Positions 25,746 through 33,783 of a stretch of 64,000 bases of DNA are shown here, one piece after another. Position 1 is the stretch's first letter. The number at the start of each line of letters is the position of its first letter. The notes below the pieces were generated by a model. It ran no database searches. It saw nothing but the letters and a program-made list of their open reading frames with translations, and was not told the DNA's origin. A program made the translations under genes and the position numbers. This DNA is from CAIQPS01 sp963783835 (lineage in GTDB: Bacteria; Actinomycetota; Thermoleophilia; RBG-16-64-13): NCBI GenBank assembly GCA_963783835.1, contig CAWAOX010000015.1, positions 434,001 to 498,000 on the forward strand. Direction: 5' to 3'.

Positions 25746-26441
25746 GTGCCCATACCGTCGGCCACATACCGCGAACTGCACCTTCTCCCGTCCATCCTCT
25801 CGGCTGATTTCGCCCGCCTGGGGGAGGAAGTCGCTCGGGTCATGGATGCCGGTGCCCGGATCATCCACTGCGACGTCATGGACGGGCATTTCGTCCCGAA
25901 CCTGACCATCGGGCCGGCCGTCGTCGGCGCCGTTGCTTCCCACGTCCACAAACGGGGAGGACTGCTTTCCGTCCATTTGATGATCGAGCGGCCGGAGGAT
26001 TTCATTGACGACTTCGCGGAGGCGGGGGCAGACGCGCTGAGCGTCCACGTGGAGGCATGCACAAGTCTCTACCACGCCATCGGGGCCATCAAGGCAGCGG
26101 GAGCGGGAGCCGGCGTCGCCATCAATCCGGGTACCGATGTGTCCCGCATCCGCGACGTGGCCGAACTGGTCGATCTTGTGCTGGTCATGACGGTGAACCC
26201 CGGTTTCGGCGGCCAGAGACTCATTCCCTCGGCCCTTCTCAAGGTGCCCGTGATCAGAGAGATGATCCGGCCCGGCGCCGCCATCGAGTTGGACGGCGGG
26301 GTCCACCGGGACAACATCCGCCACGTGGTGGAGATGGGGGCGAACTGGATAGTCGCCGGCTCGGCGGTGTTCGCCGCCGCCGACCCGGCTGCAGAGGCCC
26401 GGGCGCTCCAATCGCTCATGAGAGGCGAGTTACCGGCCTGA
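25746..26441 (+). CDS. rpe: Ribulose-phosphate 3-epimerase
   Basis: A 231-residue TIM-barrel enzyme linking ribulose-5-phosphate and xylulose-5-phosphate in the pentose phosphate pathway. Signatures are LLPSILSADFARLGEE, HCDVMDGHFVPNLTIGP (metal His and Asp), VHLMIERPEDF, VMTVNPGFGGQ and ELDGGVHRDN. GTG 25746 follows GGGAGG; an ATG at 25716 overlaps fmt and lacks a ribosome site. It lies directly upstream of the FMN riboswitch. Confidence 0.94.
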   Translation: MPIPSATYRELHLLPSILSADFARLGEEVARVMDAGARIIHCDVMDGHFVPNLTIGPAVVGAVASHVHKRGGLLSVHLMIERPEDFIDDFAEAGADALSVHVEACTSLYHAIGAIKAAGAGAGVAINPGTDVSRIRDVAELVDLVLVMTVNPGFGGQRLIPSALLKVPVIREMIRPGAAIELDGGVHRDNIRHVVEMGANWIVAGSAVFAAADPAAEARALQSLMRGELPA

Positions 26442-26503
26442 TGGCAGGCGGGCCTGCGGTGTGGTAGATTCTCCCCCGCACGTACGGGTGCAACACGATA
26501 TTT

Positions 26504-26615
26504 GGTCTTCGGGGTCGGGTGAGATTCCCTACCGGCGGTAACAGCCCGCGAGCCCTACGGGGCAGATCAGGTGCGATACCTGGGCCGACAGTGACAGTCT
26601 GGAAGAGAGAAGACC
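26504..26615 (+). promoter_or_regulatory. FMN riboswitch (RFN element)
   Basis: Conserved RFN sequence is clear. Outer stem GGTCTTC (26504-26510) pairs with GAAGACC (26609-26615). Between them are GGGGTCGGGTGAGATTCCC, ACCGGCGGTAACAGCCCGCGAGCC, GGTGCGAT and TGGGCCGACAGTGACAGTCTGG, in the right order. It senses FMN and represses the rib operon that follows. A TAGATT box at 26464 is a candidate promoter. Confidence 0.95.
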
Positions 26616-26637
26616 GGAGCGCTCTGCCGCTCTGCCG

Positions 26638-26668
26638 ACCCCTGGGCCACGAGGCTGAGGGGTTTTTT
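26638..26668 (+). terminator. Riboswitch terminator hairpin overlapping the ribD start
   Basis: ACCCCT (26638-26643) pairs with AGGGGT (26658-26663), with an inner GCC/GGC stem and a run of six T's (26663-26668). This is the FMN riboswitch expression platform. The right arm AGGGG also is the only ribosome-binding site for ribD, and a TTG lies in the T tract, so the hairpin could block translation as well as transcription. Confidence 0.85.
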
Positions 26669-26669
26669 G

Positions 26670-27851
26670 TTGGCGGTAGAGGCACACGACGTCCTTATGC
26701 TCGAGCGGACCTTCTCCCTTGCGGAGAAAGGTAGGGGTTGTACCAGCCCTAACCCCGTGGTCGGCGCAGTCATCGCGAGAGACGGAAAGGTCCTCGGCGA
26801 GGGCTACCACGTGGGACCGGGCCACGACCACGCCGAGATCGCCGCCATCAGAGACGCCCTCCACCGGGTCGAAGAAGGCCGGGGCGCCGCCGAAGGGCCT
26901 CTGGACTTCGACGCGGCCCGCGGCGTGTGCGCGGGATCGACCATCTACGTCACCCTCGAGCCCTGTTGCACGTATGGACGGACGCCGCCGTGCACATCGG
27001 CGCTTATCGCGGTGGGGTTCCGGCGGGTGGTCGTCGGGGCCATCGATCCCACTCCGGCGGTCAATGGGCGGGGTATCGAGATATTGCGCGAGGCCGGCCT
27101 AGCCGTGGATTTGGCGGACGGGGCGCTCGGCAATAGTATGAAGCGGCAGAACGACGGGCTGCGCAAGATCATGGCCGCGGGGTTGCCGTTCGTCACGTAC
27201 AAGTACGCGATGACGGTCGACGGCCGTCTCGCCACCGATACCGGGGACTCGCGGTGGATCTCGGGCTCGGAGAGCCGCTCCCTGGTCCATCAGTGGCGGG
27301 CGTGGTCGGACGCGGTGGTTGTGGGCGCGGGAACGGCGCATACCGATGATCCCCTGCTGACGGCGAGGGAAGTCGAATGTCACAGGCAGCCTCTCAGGGT
27401 GATCGTCGGCGGGGCCGGCGCCCTGACCCGGCAAAGCGCCCTCGTAGGGAGCGTTGCGGCCGGACCGGTACTCGTGCTCGCGGGGAGCGATCTGGGGGAG
27501 AACCGCGGGGCGGAATTGCGCTCGTGGGGGCTGGAGGTAGCGACGGCCGGCCGCGCTGAAGATGGCTGTCTTGAGCCCCGAGCGGTGGCGGCGATCCTCG
27601 CGGAGCGTGGTGTGCAGACGGTGCTGCTCGAGGGCGGGCGGCGTCTGGCGGGCTCGTGGTGGGCCGCGGGCATGATCGACAAGGTCGCGGCGTTCATCTG
27701 TCCCAAGCTGGCGCCGGGGATCGAACATCGCGGGGCGCTGCGTGCCGCGGGGCCCGCGCTCATGTCCCAGGCGGCCGCTCTACAGGAGGTCGAGGTGCGA
27801 CAGGTGGGCCTCGATGTGCTGATGACAGGCTATACGGGGGACGTGTACTGA
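26670..27851 (+). CDS. ribD: Bifunctional diaminohydroxyphosphoribosylaminopyrimidine deaminase / reductase RibD
   Basis: A 393-residue two-domain enzyme for the second and third steps of riboflavin synthesis. The N-terminal deaminase shows GCTSPNPVVGAVI, HAEIAAI (zinc His and Glu) and TLEPCCTYGRTPPC (zinc cysteines). The C-terminal reductase begins PFVTYKYAMTVDGRLAT and has GAGTAHTDDPLLTAR and LLEGGRRLAGSW. The start is TTG 26670 (7 bases after AGGGG) or TTG 26667 in the same frame. Both lie in or next to the terminator T tract. Confidence 0.93.
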   Translation: MAVEAHDVLMLERTFSLAEKGRGCTSPNPVVGAVIARDGKVLGEGYHVGPGHDHAEIAAIRDALHRVEEGRGAAEGPLDFDAARGVCAGSTIYVTLEPCCTYGRTPPCTSALIAVGFRRVVVGAIDPTPAVNGRGIEILREAGLAVDLADGALGNSMKRQNDGLRKIMAAGLPFVTYKYAMTVDGRLATDTGDSRWISGSESRSLVHQWRAWSDAVVVGAGTAHTDDPLLTAREVECHRQPLRVIVGGAGALTRQSALVGSVAAGPVLVLAGSDLGENRGAELRSWGLEVATAGRAEDGCLEPRAVAAILAERGVQTVLLEGGRRLAGSWWAAGMIDKVAAFICPKLAPGIEHRGALRAAGPALMSQAAALQEVEVRQVGLDVLMTGYTGDVY

Positions 27852-28516
27852 TGTTCACAGGTTTGATCGAAGAGGTCGGCGTGGTCCGACGGCTGGAGCG
27901 AGGGCCGGGGGGCGGCCGCCTCAGCGTCCGCGCTCACACCGTGCTCGAAGGGACGAAGGTGGGCGACTCCATCGCGGTGAGCGGCGCCTGCCTCACGGTG
28001 ATCGCGCTGGACGGTGAAGGCTTCGTCGTCGAGTGCATGCCCGAGACTCTGACCCGGACGACTCTGGGCAGGACGGGTCCCGGTTCTCCGGTCAACCTGG
28101 AGCGTTCGCTGCTGTGGGGAGACCGGCTGGGCGGTCATCTGGTGCTGGGGCACGTCGACGACGTGGGCGAGATCCTGCGGGTCCGCCAGGAAGGCATCGC
28201 CTGGGAGGTGAGGGTGTCGTTGCCCGCGACCCTCCGGGGAGCCGTCGCCGCAAAAGGGTCTATTGCCATCGACGGCATATCGCTCACGGTGATGCGCGTG
28301 GACGGCGAGGGTTTCGAAGTGGGCGTGATCCCTCACACACTCAAGGAAACGACCCTGCGCGCGGCAACCGCGGGGATGCGCGTCAACCTCGAGGCGGATG
28401 TGCTGGCCCGGTACGTGCTGAATTCCCTACAGGCACTCGCGGGCGGCGGCGGTGGCGCTGAGCCTGTCCCGAGAGGTCTTACCGAAGAGTTTCTACGCGA
28501 ACGAGGGTTCGCTTGA
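27851..28516 (+). CDS. ribE: Riboflavin synthase, alpha subunit
   Basis: A 221-residue protein made of two lumazine-binding barrels, starting MFTGLIEEVGVV. The first repeat has SGACLTVIALDGEGF and the second DGISLTVMRVDGEGF; GGHLVLGHVDDVG joins them. It dismutates two lumazines into riboflavin and an aminopyrimidine. Its ATG shares the last A of the ribD stop codon (TGATG), implying coupling. Confidence 0.95.
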   Translation: MFTGLIEEVGVVRRLERGPGGGRLSVRAHTVLEGTKVGDSIAVSGACLTVIALDGEGFVVECMPETLTRTTLGRTGPGSPVNLERSLLWGDRLGGHLVLGHVDDVGEILRVRQEGIAWEVRVSLPATLRGAVAAKGSIAIDGISLTVMRVDGEGFEVGVIPHTLKETTLRAATAGMRVNLEADVLARYVLNSLQALAGGGGGAEPVPRGLTEEFLRERGFA

Positions 28517-28530
28517 AAGGACGAGATGAT

Positions 28531-29782
28531 ATGAGCGAGAGCACAGGATTCGCAACGATCGAGGAGGCGCTCGAGGAGGTCAAGAGCGGCAGGATGGTCG
28601 TTGTCGTAGACGATGAAGACCGCGAGAACGAGGGCGACCTCACTATGGCGGCTCAGTTCGTCACTCCTGAGGCCGTCAACTTCATGGCGGCGCACGGGCG
28701 GGGTCTCATCTGTCTGTCCGTCACGGCCGAAAGGGCCGAAGAACTGCGCCTGCATCCGATGGTGCGCAGCAACACTTCGCGGTTCGGCACCGCCTTCACG
28801 GTATCGATCGAGGCGCGGGAAGGGGTCACGACCGGCATCTCGGCGGCCGACCGGGCCCATACGATGCGGGTAGCCATCGACCCACGGTCGCGCCCTGAGG
28901 ATCTGGTCCAACCCGGCCACGTCTTCCCGCTTATCGCCCGAGCCGGCGGGGTGCTCGCTCGGGCCGGCCAGACCGAGGCGGCGGTAGATCTGGCTCGGCT
29001 GGCGGGACTGATCCCCGCGGGCGTCATCTGCGAAGTCATGAACGATGACGGGACGATGGCGCGGGTGCCCGACCTCATCGAGTATTGCCGCCGCCACGGC
29101 CTTAAGATGGTCACCGTGGCCGACCTGATCCGCTACCGGCGGCGTACGGAGAAGCTGGTGCGGCCCGTCGCGGTGGTCCAGATGCCCACGCGGTTCGGTG
29201 ACTTCGTCGCCCACGGTTACGAAAGCCTGCTGGATGGGGAACAGCACCTGGCGCTTGTCAAAGGGGACGTCGCGGGCAAGGAGAACGTGCTCGTGCGCGT
29301 TCATTCGGAGTGCCTGACCGGGGACGTGTTCCACTCGATGCGTTGCGACTGCGGCGAGCAGCTTCAGGCGGCACTCGAACGCATCGACACGGAAGGACTT
29401 GGCGTGCTGCTCTACATGGCGCAGGAAGGCCGGGGGATCGGTCTTCTCAACAAGATGCGGGCCTACGAACTCCAGGAGCAGGGGCTCGACACCGTAGAGG
29501 CAAACGTGGAACTCGGCTTCGCCCCGGACCTGCGCGACTACGGCATCGGCGCTCAGATCCTTGTCGATCTGGGGCTGACCTCCATCCGTATCATGACCAA
29601 CAACCCTCGCAAGCTGGTCGGCCTGGAGGGCTATGGGCTCACGATCGCCGAGCGGGTGCCGCTCGAGATCAAGCCCACAGGGGCCAACGTCAACTACTTG
29701 CGGGTCAAGAAGGAGAAGATGGGCCACATCCTGCATCACCAGGGACTTCAATACCCCGAACCCGAGGGAAAGGAAAAGAGCG

Positions 29783-29790
<8 letters not shown>
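28531..29790 (+). CDS. ribBA: Bifunctional DHBP synthase / GTP cyclohydrolase II (RibBA)
   Basis: A 419-residue fusion. The N-terminal DHBP synthase has DDEDRENEGDLTMAA and the acidic/His residues in AHTMRVAIDP and GHVFPL. From about residue 205 the GTP cyclohydrolase II domain has VRVHSECLTGDVFHSMRCDCGEQL (zinc cysteines), QEGRGIGLLNKMRAY and MTNNPRKL. It makes both substrates of the pathway. ATG 28531 is used since AAAGGA lies upstream; a TTG at 28513 is in frame. Confidence 0.95.
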
Positions 29791-30271
<481 letters not shown>

Positions 30272-30297
30272 AAGGAACCGCCGGGGTCAGGGGACGC

Positions 30298-30489
30298 TCA
30301 GGCGACCTTCTGTACTTTGTTTGCCTTGAGGCACTTGGCGCACACGTAGGCCCGGGTCGGTTTGCCGTCGAGCTCGATGCGAATCTTCTGCACGTTGGGA
30401 TCCCAGCGCCGCGGGGTCGCGCGCATGGAGTGGCTGCGATTGTTGCCGAAGCTGGGCTTTTTGCCGCATATGGCGCACACTTTGGACAT
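30298..30489 (-). CDS. rpmB: 50S ribosomal protein L28
   Basis: A 63-residue protein with the L28 core FGNNRSHSMRATPRRWDPNVQ. It keeps the zinc-type cysteine pairs: C5-x2-C8 at the N-terminus and C50-x2-C53 near the C-terminus. It stands alone on the minus strand, convergent with the rib operon and divergent from the DUF1858 gene. Confidence 0.95.
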   Translation of the reverse strand: MSKVCAICGKKPSFGNNRSHSMRATPRRWDPNVQKIRIELDGKPTRAYVCAKCLKANKVQKVA

Positions 30490-30531
30490 GTGAAACTCGC
30501 TCTTGGTCTGGGGTTAGAACGGGAGTCCCAT

Positions 30532-30560
30532 AGTATGCCGCACTGGATGGGGTCTTACAA
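30532..30560 (-). promoter_or_regulatory. Candidate rpmB promoter
   Basis: On the minus strand TTGTAA (30560-30555) and CATACT (30537-30532) are separated by exactly 17 bases. This would give a leader of about 35 bases before the rpmB ATG. Match to the housekeeping consensus is moderate. Confidence 0.42.
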
Positions 30561-30607
30561 GCCGGGGACGCCGGCCAATGGCGACGAAAGCCCTTCCCGC
30601 GGTAGGG

Positions 30608-30613
30608 TATAGT
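30608..30613 (+). promoter_or_regulatory. -10 box TATAGT for DUF1858-Asp23-DhaL-DegV-RecG run
   Basis: TATAGT sits 34 bases before the ATG at 30648, in the divergent space with rpmB. No good -35 is visible. Confidence 0.42.
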
Positions 30614-30647
30614 ACTTGAGCATGGTCAAGTGCGCGATCGGGAGGAG

Positions 30648-30866
30648 ATGGCCATCTTTACCAAGGACATGTCGATGATGGAGGCCCTTCAGGCCGATCC
30701 CAGGGCCAAAGACGTCTTCGCCGCCTACGGTATGGGGTGCATCGGCTGCATGGGCGTCAGCATGGAGTCCGTCGAGGACGGCGCCAAGATGCACGGTATC
30801 GACCCCAGTGCGGTCGTGGCGGAACTGAACAAGCTCGTCTCGGTCGAGGAATCCTCGGGGACATGA
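30648..30866 (+). CDS. DUF1858-family small disulfide-type protein
   Basis: A 72-residue protein matching the DUF1858 / hybrid-cluster N-terminal-like family: a short MAIFTKDMSMMEAL start, a helix ending in FAAYGMGCIGC with Cys31 and Cys34, and a second helical half. The Cys-x2-Cys pair may be redox-active or bind metal. The ATG at 30648 matches the family's start although GGAGG lies only 2 bases before it; a GTG at 30630 is possible. It overlaps the Asp23 gene by 4 bases. Confidence 0.78.
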   Translation: MAIFTKDMSMMEALQADPRAKDVFAAYGMGCIGCMGVSMESVEDGAKMHGIDPSAVVAELNKLVSVEESSGT

Positions 30867-31255
30867 GCGAACAAGCGGGCGCACGCGTAGGGAGTGCTCC
30901 CGGGGCTCGCGACGGAGCCGTCGGCGGTCACCTCAACATCAGCGACCGGGCGATCGCGGATATCGTCGGCTGGACGGTACTCGAATGCTACGGGGTCGTG
31001 GGGATGGCTGCGCCGAACCTGCGTCAAGGTGTGGCCGCGCTGTTGTCCCGCGACCGGCTGCACCAGGGCATCAAGGTCGAGCAGACGGCCGAGCACCTGC
31101 GTATCAAGCTCTACATCATCATCGAATACGGTCTGAACGTCGCCGAGGTCGCAGGTAACGTCCGTTCCCAGGTGGCCTACAACGTCGAGAGGATGACCGG
31201 CAGAGCCGTCACCGGGCTTCACATCTATGTTCAAGGGGTCAGGCTTGGGGAGTAA
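30863..31255 (+). CDS. Asp23/Gls24-family envelope protein
   Basis: A 130-residue protein with the Asp23 (DUF322) pattern: GHLNISDRAIADIVGWTVLECYGVVGMA, then VEQTAEHLRIKLYIIIEYGLNVAEVAGNVR and AVTGLHIYVQGVRL. The first 20 residues are low-complexity. Asp23-like proteins are associated with the membrane and stress or envelope homeostasis. Starting ATG overlaps the DUF1858 stop. Presence just upstream of a DhaL protein is a widely conserved order. Confidence 0.88.
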   Translation: MSEQAGARVGSAPGARDGAVGGHLNISDRAIADIVGWTVLECYGVVGMAAPNLRQGVAALLSRDRLHQGIKVEQTAEHLRIKLYIIIEYGLNVAEVAGNVRSQVAYNVERMTGRAVTGLHIYVQGVRLGE

Positions 31256-32882
31256 CCCGGAAGCCTTGCTTACCGTGGCCCGGGCCCGGGAGTTGCTCGC
31301 AGCCGGCTTCGCAGCCCTGGAGCAGCGTAAACAGGAGATCAACGATCTCAACGTCTACCCGGTGCCCGACGGCGACACGGGGACCAACCTGGCGCTTACC
31401 GTCAGAGGCATGGTCGATTCCGTCTCGCTGCTTCCGGAGGATACTTCAGAGCGGGAAGTATGCTCGGTCATCTCGCAGGCGGCGCTTATGGGTGCTCGGG
31501 GCAACAGCGGGGTGATCCTGTCCCAGATCGTTCGGGGGGCCATGGAAGTCCTGGGCCAGGACGGCCCGGTGACCCAGGATGTGTTGACCCGGGCCCTCAG
31601 ACACGCCACCGAAACGGCCTACCGGGCCGTTCGCAGGCCTGTGGAGGGCACCATGCTGACGGTGCTGCGGGAGATGGCCGAAGCGGCCGCCCAGGCGCCA
31701 GACGCACAGAGACTCGAAGCGTACCTCGCGGAGGTCATCGCTGCGGGCTGGAAGAGCGTGGAGAGCACGCCTTCGCTGCTGCTGGTGTTGGCCGAGGCCG
31801 GCGTGGTCGACGCGGGTGGGTTCGGCCTCGTGGTGCTCGTGGAAGGAGCCGCCAACGGGCGGGGCGGCGTCAAGACAGAAATCGGCGCGCGTTTCGCCCA
31901 GACCGCGGTCCGTCCAGGCGCCGATCAACAGGCGCTGGAGGAAGAGAGCGACTTCACCTACTGCACCAGTTTTCTGTTGAGCGGTAGCCGGCTCGATCAG
32001 GCGTCGCTGGACGACACGCTGGGTCGGCTTGGGGACAGCTTACTGATCGTCGGCGACGGCCGGCAGCTGAAGGTGCACATCCACACGGACGAACCCGGTA
32101 CGGTGCTTAGCATCGCGGGCGGTCTTGGCGTGCTCACCGAGATCGAGATCGACAACATGAAAGAGCAGAGGGCCGCCCGCGATCGCCGCTTGGCTGACGC
32201 CGCGGCCCGTCCTCCTGCCGATGCTGGGCTTACACAGGTGGTGGCGGTAGTAGCGGGGGAGGGCAACAAGGCGCTCTTCCGCAACCTCGGGGTCGATCTC
32301 ATCGTCGAGGGCGGGCAATCCATGAACCCGTCCACGGAGGACCTCATGCGCGCCGTCGAGAGGGCGACCGCCCCGTCCGTTCTTATCCTGCCCAACAACA
32401 GCAACGTCATCATGACCGCGGAGCAGACGCTGGGCCTCACGGAGAGAGAGATCATCGTGGTGCCCACCCGCTCCATACAAGCCGGCCTCAGTGCCGCTGT
32501 GGCTTTCGATAAGCGCAAGCCGGGAGCGATAAACGCTAACGAGATGAGCGCCGCCATCGACGGCGTTGTCACCGCGGAGATCACCCGCGCCGTGCGGGAC
32601 TCGCTGGTCGACGGCGTACAGATCAAAGCGGCCGACTTCATCGGGCTCATCGACGAACGCGTCGTGGTGGCCGCCGGCCAACTTGAACCCGTCGTCGCCG
32701 ACGTCGTCTGCCGGATCCTTAACGGGAACCGCGGTCTCCTCACCGCTCTTCTCGGTGAAGAGGAGGACGCGGAGCGCGCGGCAGCGGCGCTCGAGAAGCT
32801 TCGCGAGACGTATCCGTCGGTCGAGATGGACCTTCACCAGGGCGGGCAGCCCTTCTATCCCGTCTTGTTGTCGGCCGAGTAG
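31245..32882 (+). CDS. DhaL-domain (DAK phosphatase) protein, FakA/YloV-like
   Basis: A 545-residue protein with an N-terminal DhaL nucleotide domain (NVYPVPDGDTGTNLALTV, whose aspartates bind Mg-ATP, and GARGNSGVILSQIVRG), a middle linker and a C-terminal YloV/FakA region (ILPNNSNVIMTAEQT). With a DegV/FakB lipid-binding protein it forms a fatty-acid kinase that phosphorylates exogenous fatty acids; degV is the next gene. I use TTG 31245, 8 bases after AAGGGG; ATG 31227 in the same frame has no ribosome site and overlaps Asp23 by 29 bases. Confidence 0.88.
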   Translation: MGSNPEALLTVARARELLAAGFAALEQRKQEINDLNVYPVPDGDTGTNLALTVRGMVDSVSLLPEDTSEREVCSVISQAALMGARGNSGVILSQIVRGAMEVLGQDGPVTQDVLTRALRHATETAYRAVRRPVEGTMLTVLREMAEAAAQAPDAQRLEAYLAEVIAAGWKSVESTPSLLLVLAEAGVVDAGGFGLVVLVEGAANGRGGVKTEIGARFAQTAVRPGADQQALEEESDFTYCTSFLLSGSRLDQASLDDTLGRLGDSLLIVGDGRQLKVHIHTDEPGTVLSIAGGLGVLTEIEIDNMKEQRAARDRRLADAAARPPADAGLTQVVAVVAGEGNKALFRNLGVDLIVEGGQSMNPSTEDLMRAVERATAPSVLILPNNSNVIMTAEQTLGLTEREIIVVPTRSIQAGLSAAVAFDKRKPGAINANEMSAAIDGVVTAEITRAVRDSLVDGVQIKAADFIGLIDERVVVAAGQLEPVVADVVCRILNGNRGLLTALLGEEEDAERAAAALEKLRETYPSVEMDLHQGGQPFYPVLLSAE

Positions 32883-32925
32883 GAGCGGGACCCGCCCACC
32901 CCAGCACGAAAGGAGCGAGGACGAG

Positions 32926-33783
32926 ATGATCGTCGACCGGACGAGCACCGCTATCGTTGTCGATTCCACCGCCGACCTGCCCGACTATCTCGCGAATGAC
33001 CCGAACATCAGTATGGTCCCCTTGACCGTCTACTTCGGGGAAGAGGCCTATCTCGACTGGGTGGAGCTCAAGCCCGATGTTTTTTACGAGAAGCTCAAGA
33101 CCAGTCCCGTGCTCCCGCGTACGTCGCAGCCTTCGGCCGGGGCCTTCCTCGACTGTTACAAGGGCCTTCGGGAGCGCTACGACCGCGTCTACTCGGTGCA
33201 CCTCAGCAGCAAGTTCAGCGGTACGTGCGCCAGTGCCGAGGTGGCCCAGAGCCAGATAGACGGGGTTCGGGTCGTCGACTCCGAGTTGGCCACGGGAGGT
33301 ATCGCGCTGCTCATCGACCGGCTTGTGGAGCGACTCGACAGGGGCACCCCTGAAGAGGAGTTCGAGGCGTACATCGCGAGCTTCGTGGCCGAGAGGACCT
33401 TCTATTTCCTGCCCACCACGCTCGAATACCTCTTCAAGGGGGGGCGCATCGGCAGGGCTTCCCACCTGGTCGGCAGCCTTCTCAACATCAGGCCCATCCT
33501 CAGCATCGACGAGGGAGTCGTCGATGTCTTCAAGAAGGTCCGCGGCGTGACTCAGGCGCTGGAGGTCATGCGGGACGGTTTCGTGGAGCGTACGCGGCCC
33601 GGCCGTACCACGCACGTGAGTCTGTCTCACGCCTTCAACGAACCCATGCTCGCCCAGTTGCGTGAGTTGATCGAAGCGGTAGAGGATCGGGATATACACG
33701 TGATCCCCACCAGCATAGTGGGCCCCGTTATAGGCACCTACGTCGGTCCGGGCGCCGTCGCCCTTTGCTTCATCCAGGAATGA
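32926..33783 (+). CDS. DegV/FakB-family fatty-acid-binding protein
   Basis: A 285-residue DegV protein: AIVVDSTADLPDYL at the N-terminus, TSQPSAGAFLDCY, VHLSSKFSGTCASAEVA and LEYLFKGGRIGRA. These match residues that hold a fatty acid in FakB proteins. It probably presents fatty acids to the upstream DhaL kinase. ATG after AGGAGCGAGG; its stop overlaps the recG ATG (ATGA). Confidence 0.92.
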   Translation: MIVDRTSTAIVVDSTADLPDYLANDPNISMVPLTVYFGEEAYLDWVELKPDVFYEKLKTSPVLPRTSQPSAGAFLDCYKGLRERYDRVYSVHLSSKFSGTCASAEVAQSQIDGVRVVDSELATGGIALLIDRLVERLDRGTPEEEFEAYIASFVAERTFYFLPTTLEYLFKGGRIGRASHLVGSLLNIRPILSIDEGVVDVFKKVRGVTQALEVMRDGFVERTRPGRTTHVSLSHAFNEPMLAQLRELIEAVEDRDIHVIPTSIVGPVIGTYVGPGAVALCFIQE

